The notes below the pieces were generated by a model. That model was not told the origin of the DNA, ran no database searches, and saw nothing but the letters and a program-made list of their open reading frames with translations. The position numbers were made by a program, and so were the translations under genes. A stretch of DNA of 5,970 nucleotides from Candidatus Rokuibacteriota bacterium (lineage in GTDB: Bacteria > Methylomirabilota > Methylomirabilia > Rokubacteriales > CSP1-6). Shown here piece after piece: positions 5,618 to 5,970 of this stretch (position 1 is the stretch's first letter; each line of letters begins with the position of its first letter). The stretch lies in contig JACOVB010000293.1 of assembly GCA_016177555.1 (NCBI GenBank), forward strand, positions 1 to 5,970, given 5' to 3'.

Positions 5618-5695
5618 CCGACGTATCGGAATTGGGACATTGCGTGACCCAGGCTCATCGCCTACCCTGTTGGCTGACAGAGGGCGAGCCGGGAC
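5618..5695. other. Sequence breakpoint: possible end of an inserted element
   Basis: From about 5618 the hydroxylase similarity stops without warning and composition shifts (about 57 % G+C over 5621-5680, well below the flanking genes). CCGA-CGTA-TCGG (5618-5629) forms a small dyad at the edge, and GGGACAT occurs twice (5634-5640 and 5691-5697). These suggest the end of an insertion sequence or a recombination joint. No transposase is visible, and the other end would lie beyond the window, so the element type is unknown. Confidence 0.35.
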
Positions 5696-5970
5696 ATGAC
5701 CAGCGTTGCCAGCGAGTTTCCGCTCTCGTACGCGGTGCGGTCGGAGGGCCGCCGGTGCGGATCCACGTCCGCGGTCCACGAGCCGAGCCCCGCCGGGCCC
5801 CCTCACCAAGCCTCATCCATCACGCCCGCCGGACCCTCCGCCCGCGCCACGCCACCCCGGCGCTCGCGCGGGTCTTCCACCTCGCGGGTACGGCTGCATC
5901 TCAAGCCGGGCCAGAAGGGCACCAAGCAGCTCCTCGCGCAGTACGGTGACCGCCTCATCTGCGTGCGCTA
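5696..5970 (+). CDS. Small conserved hypothetical protein, 3' end beyond window (partial)
   Basis: An open frame from ATG 5696 to the window edge (91 full codons) with no stop. The first 60 or so residues are rich in Ser, Pro, Arg and Ala and look unconserved. The last part, VRLHLKPGQKGTKQLLAQYG followed by DRLICVRY, strongly recalls a short family of hypothetical proteins continuing as R-Y-D and ending in a W-E-P motif, found in many Proteobacteria and, as I remember, often near mobile elements. Function is unknown. The true start may lie inside (GTG 5735 is the only other common start in frame), or the N-terminal stretch may be a chance extension. Its position directly after the broken hydroxylase fits cargo of an inserted element. 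Confidence 0.6.
   Translation, partial: MTSVASEFPLSYAVRSEGRRCGSTSAVHEPSPAGPPHQASSITPAGPSARATPPRRSRGSSTSRVRLHLKPGQKGTKQLLAQYGDRLICVR

Noticed and set aside
5129..5809. Antisense open frame (226 aa) over the hydroxylase fragment
   Set aside because: The conserved hydroxylase motifs are on the + strand; this product shows none.
5632..5949. + strand open frame of 105 aa
   Set aside because: It overlaps the frame at 5696-5970 that carries the recognisable LKPGQKGTKQLLAQYG motif; its own product is not family-like.

Overview
The window is a high-GC bacterial fragment (roughly 70 % G+C) with nearly all genes on the + strand. The mix of genes is a branched-chain-type ABC transporter tail, a DUF169 protein, an enamidase-type amidohydrolase, an AA_synth/DUF1185 protein, an LLM flavin oxidoreductase, a xanthine-dehydrogenase-family fragment and a CCCTCACCCC...CCCTCTCCC palindromic repeat. 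Together with the codon bias this resembles soil lineages such as Candidatus Rokubacteria (Methylomirabilota) or some Delta/Betaproteobacteria. That placement is an impression from gene content, not a computed assignment.

Layout. Bases 2-85 hold the last 27 codons of what looks like an ABC transporter ATPase. A 219-bp gap follows, carrying two back-to-back inverted repeats and a TTGACA box. Next comes a 229-residue coiled-coil protein (305-994) built from six near-identical tandem units that switch from 26 to 22 residues. A DUF169 gene follows (1115-1900), then a short spacer with a palindromic repeat. The core is a tightly packed operon: enamidase-like amidohydrolase (2004-3179), AA_synth family protein (3179-3748, 1-nt overlap) and LLM flavin oxidoreductase (3745-4731, 4-nt overlap). 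A 281-bp spacer rich in inverted repeats precedes the 5' part of a xanthine-dehydrogenase-family large-subunit gene (5013-5617). That gene is broken by an apparent 10-nt deletion and then cut off just after its SPIEPR motif. DNA of different composition follows, and the window ends inside a small conserved reading frame (5696-5970).

How the genes may work together. Enamidase opens a cyclic enamide (a 6-oxo-tetrahydropyridine ring) in anaerobic nicotinate breakdown. LLM flavoenzymes include RutA, which opens the uracil ring. AA_synth proteins have a chorismate-mutase-like fold, recalling RutC-type helpers. Xanthine-dehydrogenase-family enzymes hydroxylate N-heteroaromatic rings. I infer a catabolic module for an N-heterocycle or lactam, whose neighbouring hydroxylase gene has since decayed. 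No single substrate is fixed by the sequence. The most notable items are this three-gene module, the stepwise decay of the molybdenum-hydroxylase gene, and the phase-preserving 26-to-22 repeat switch.
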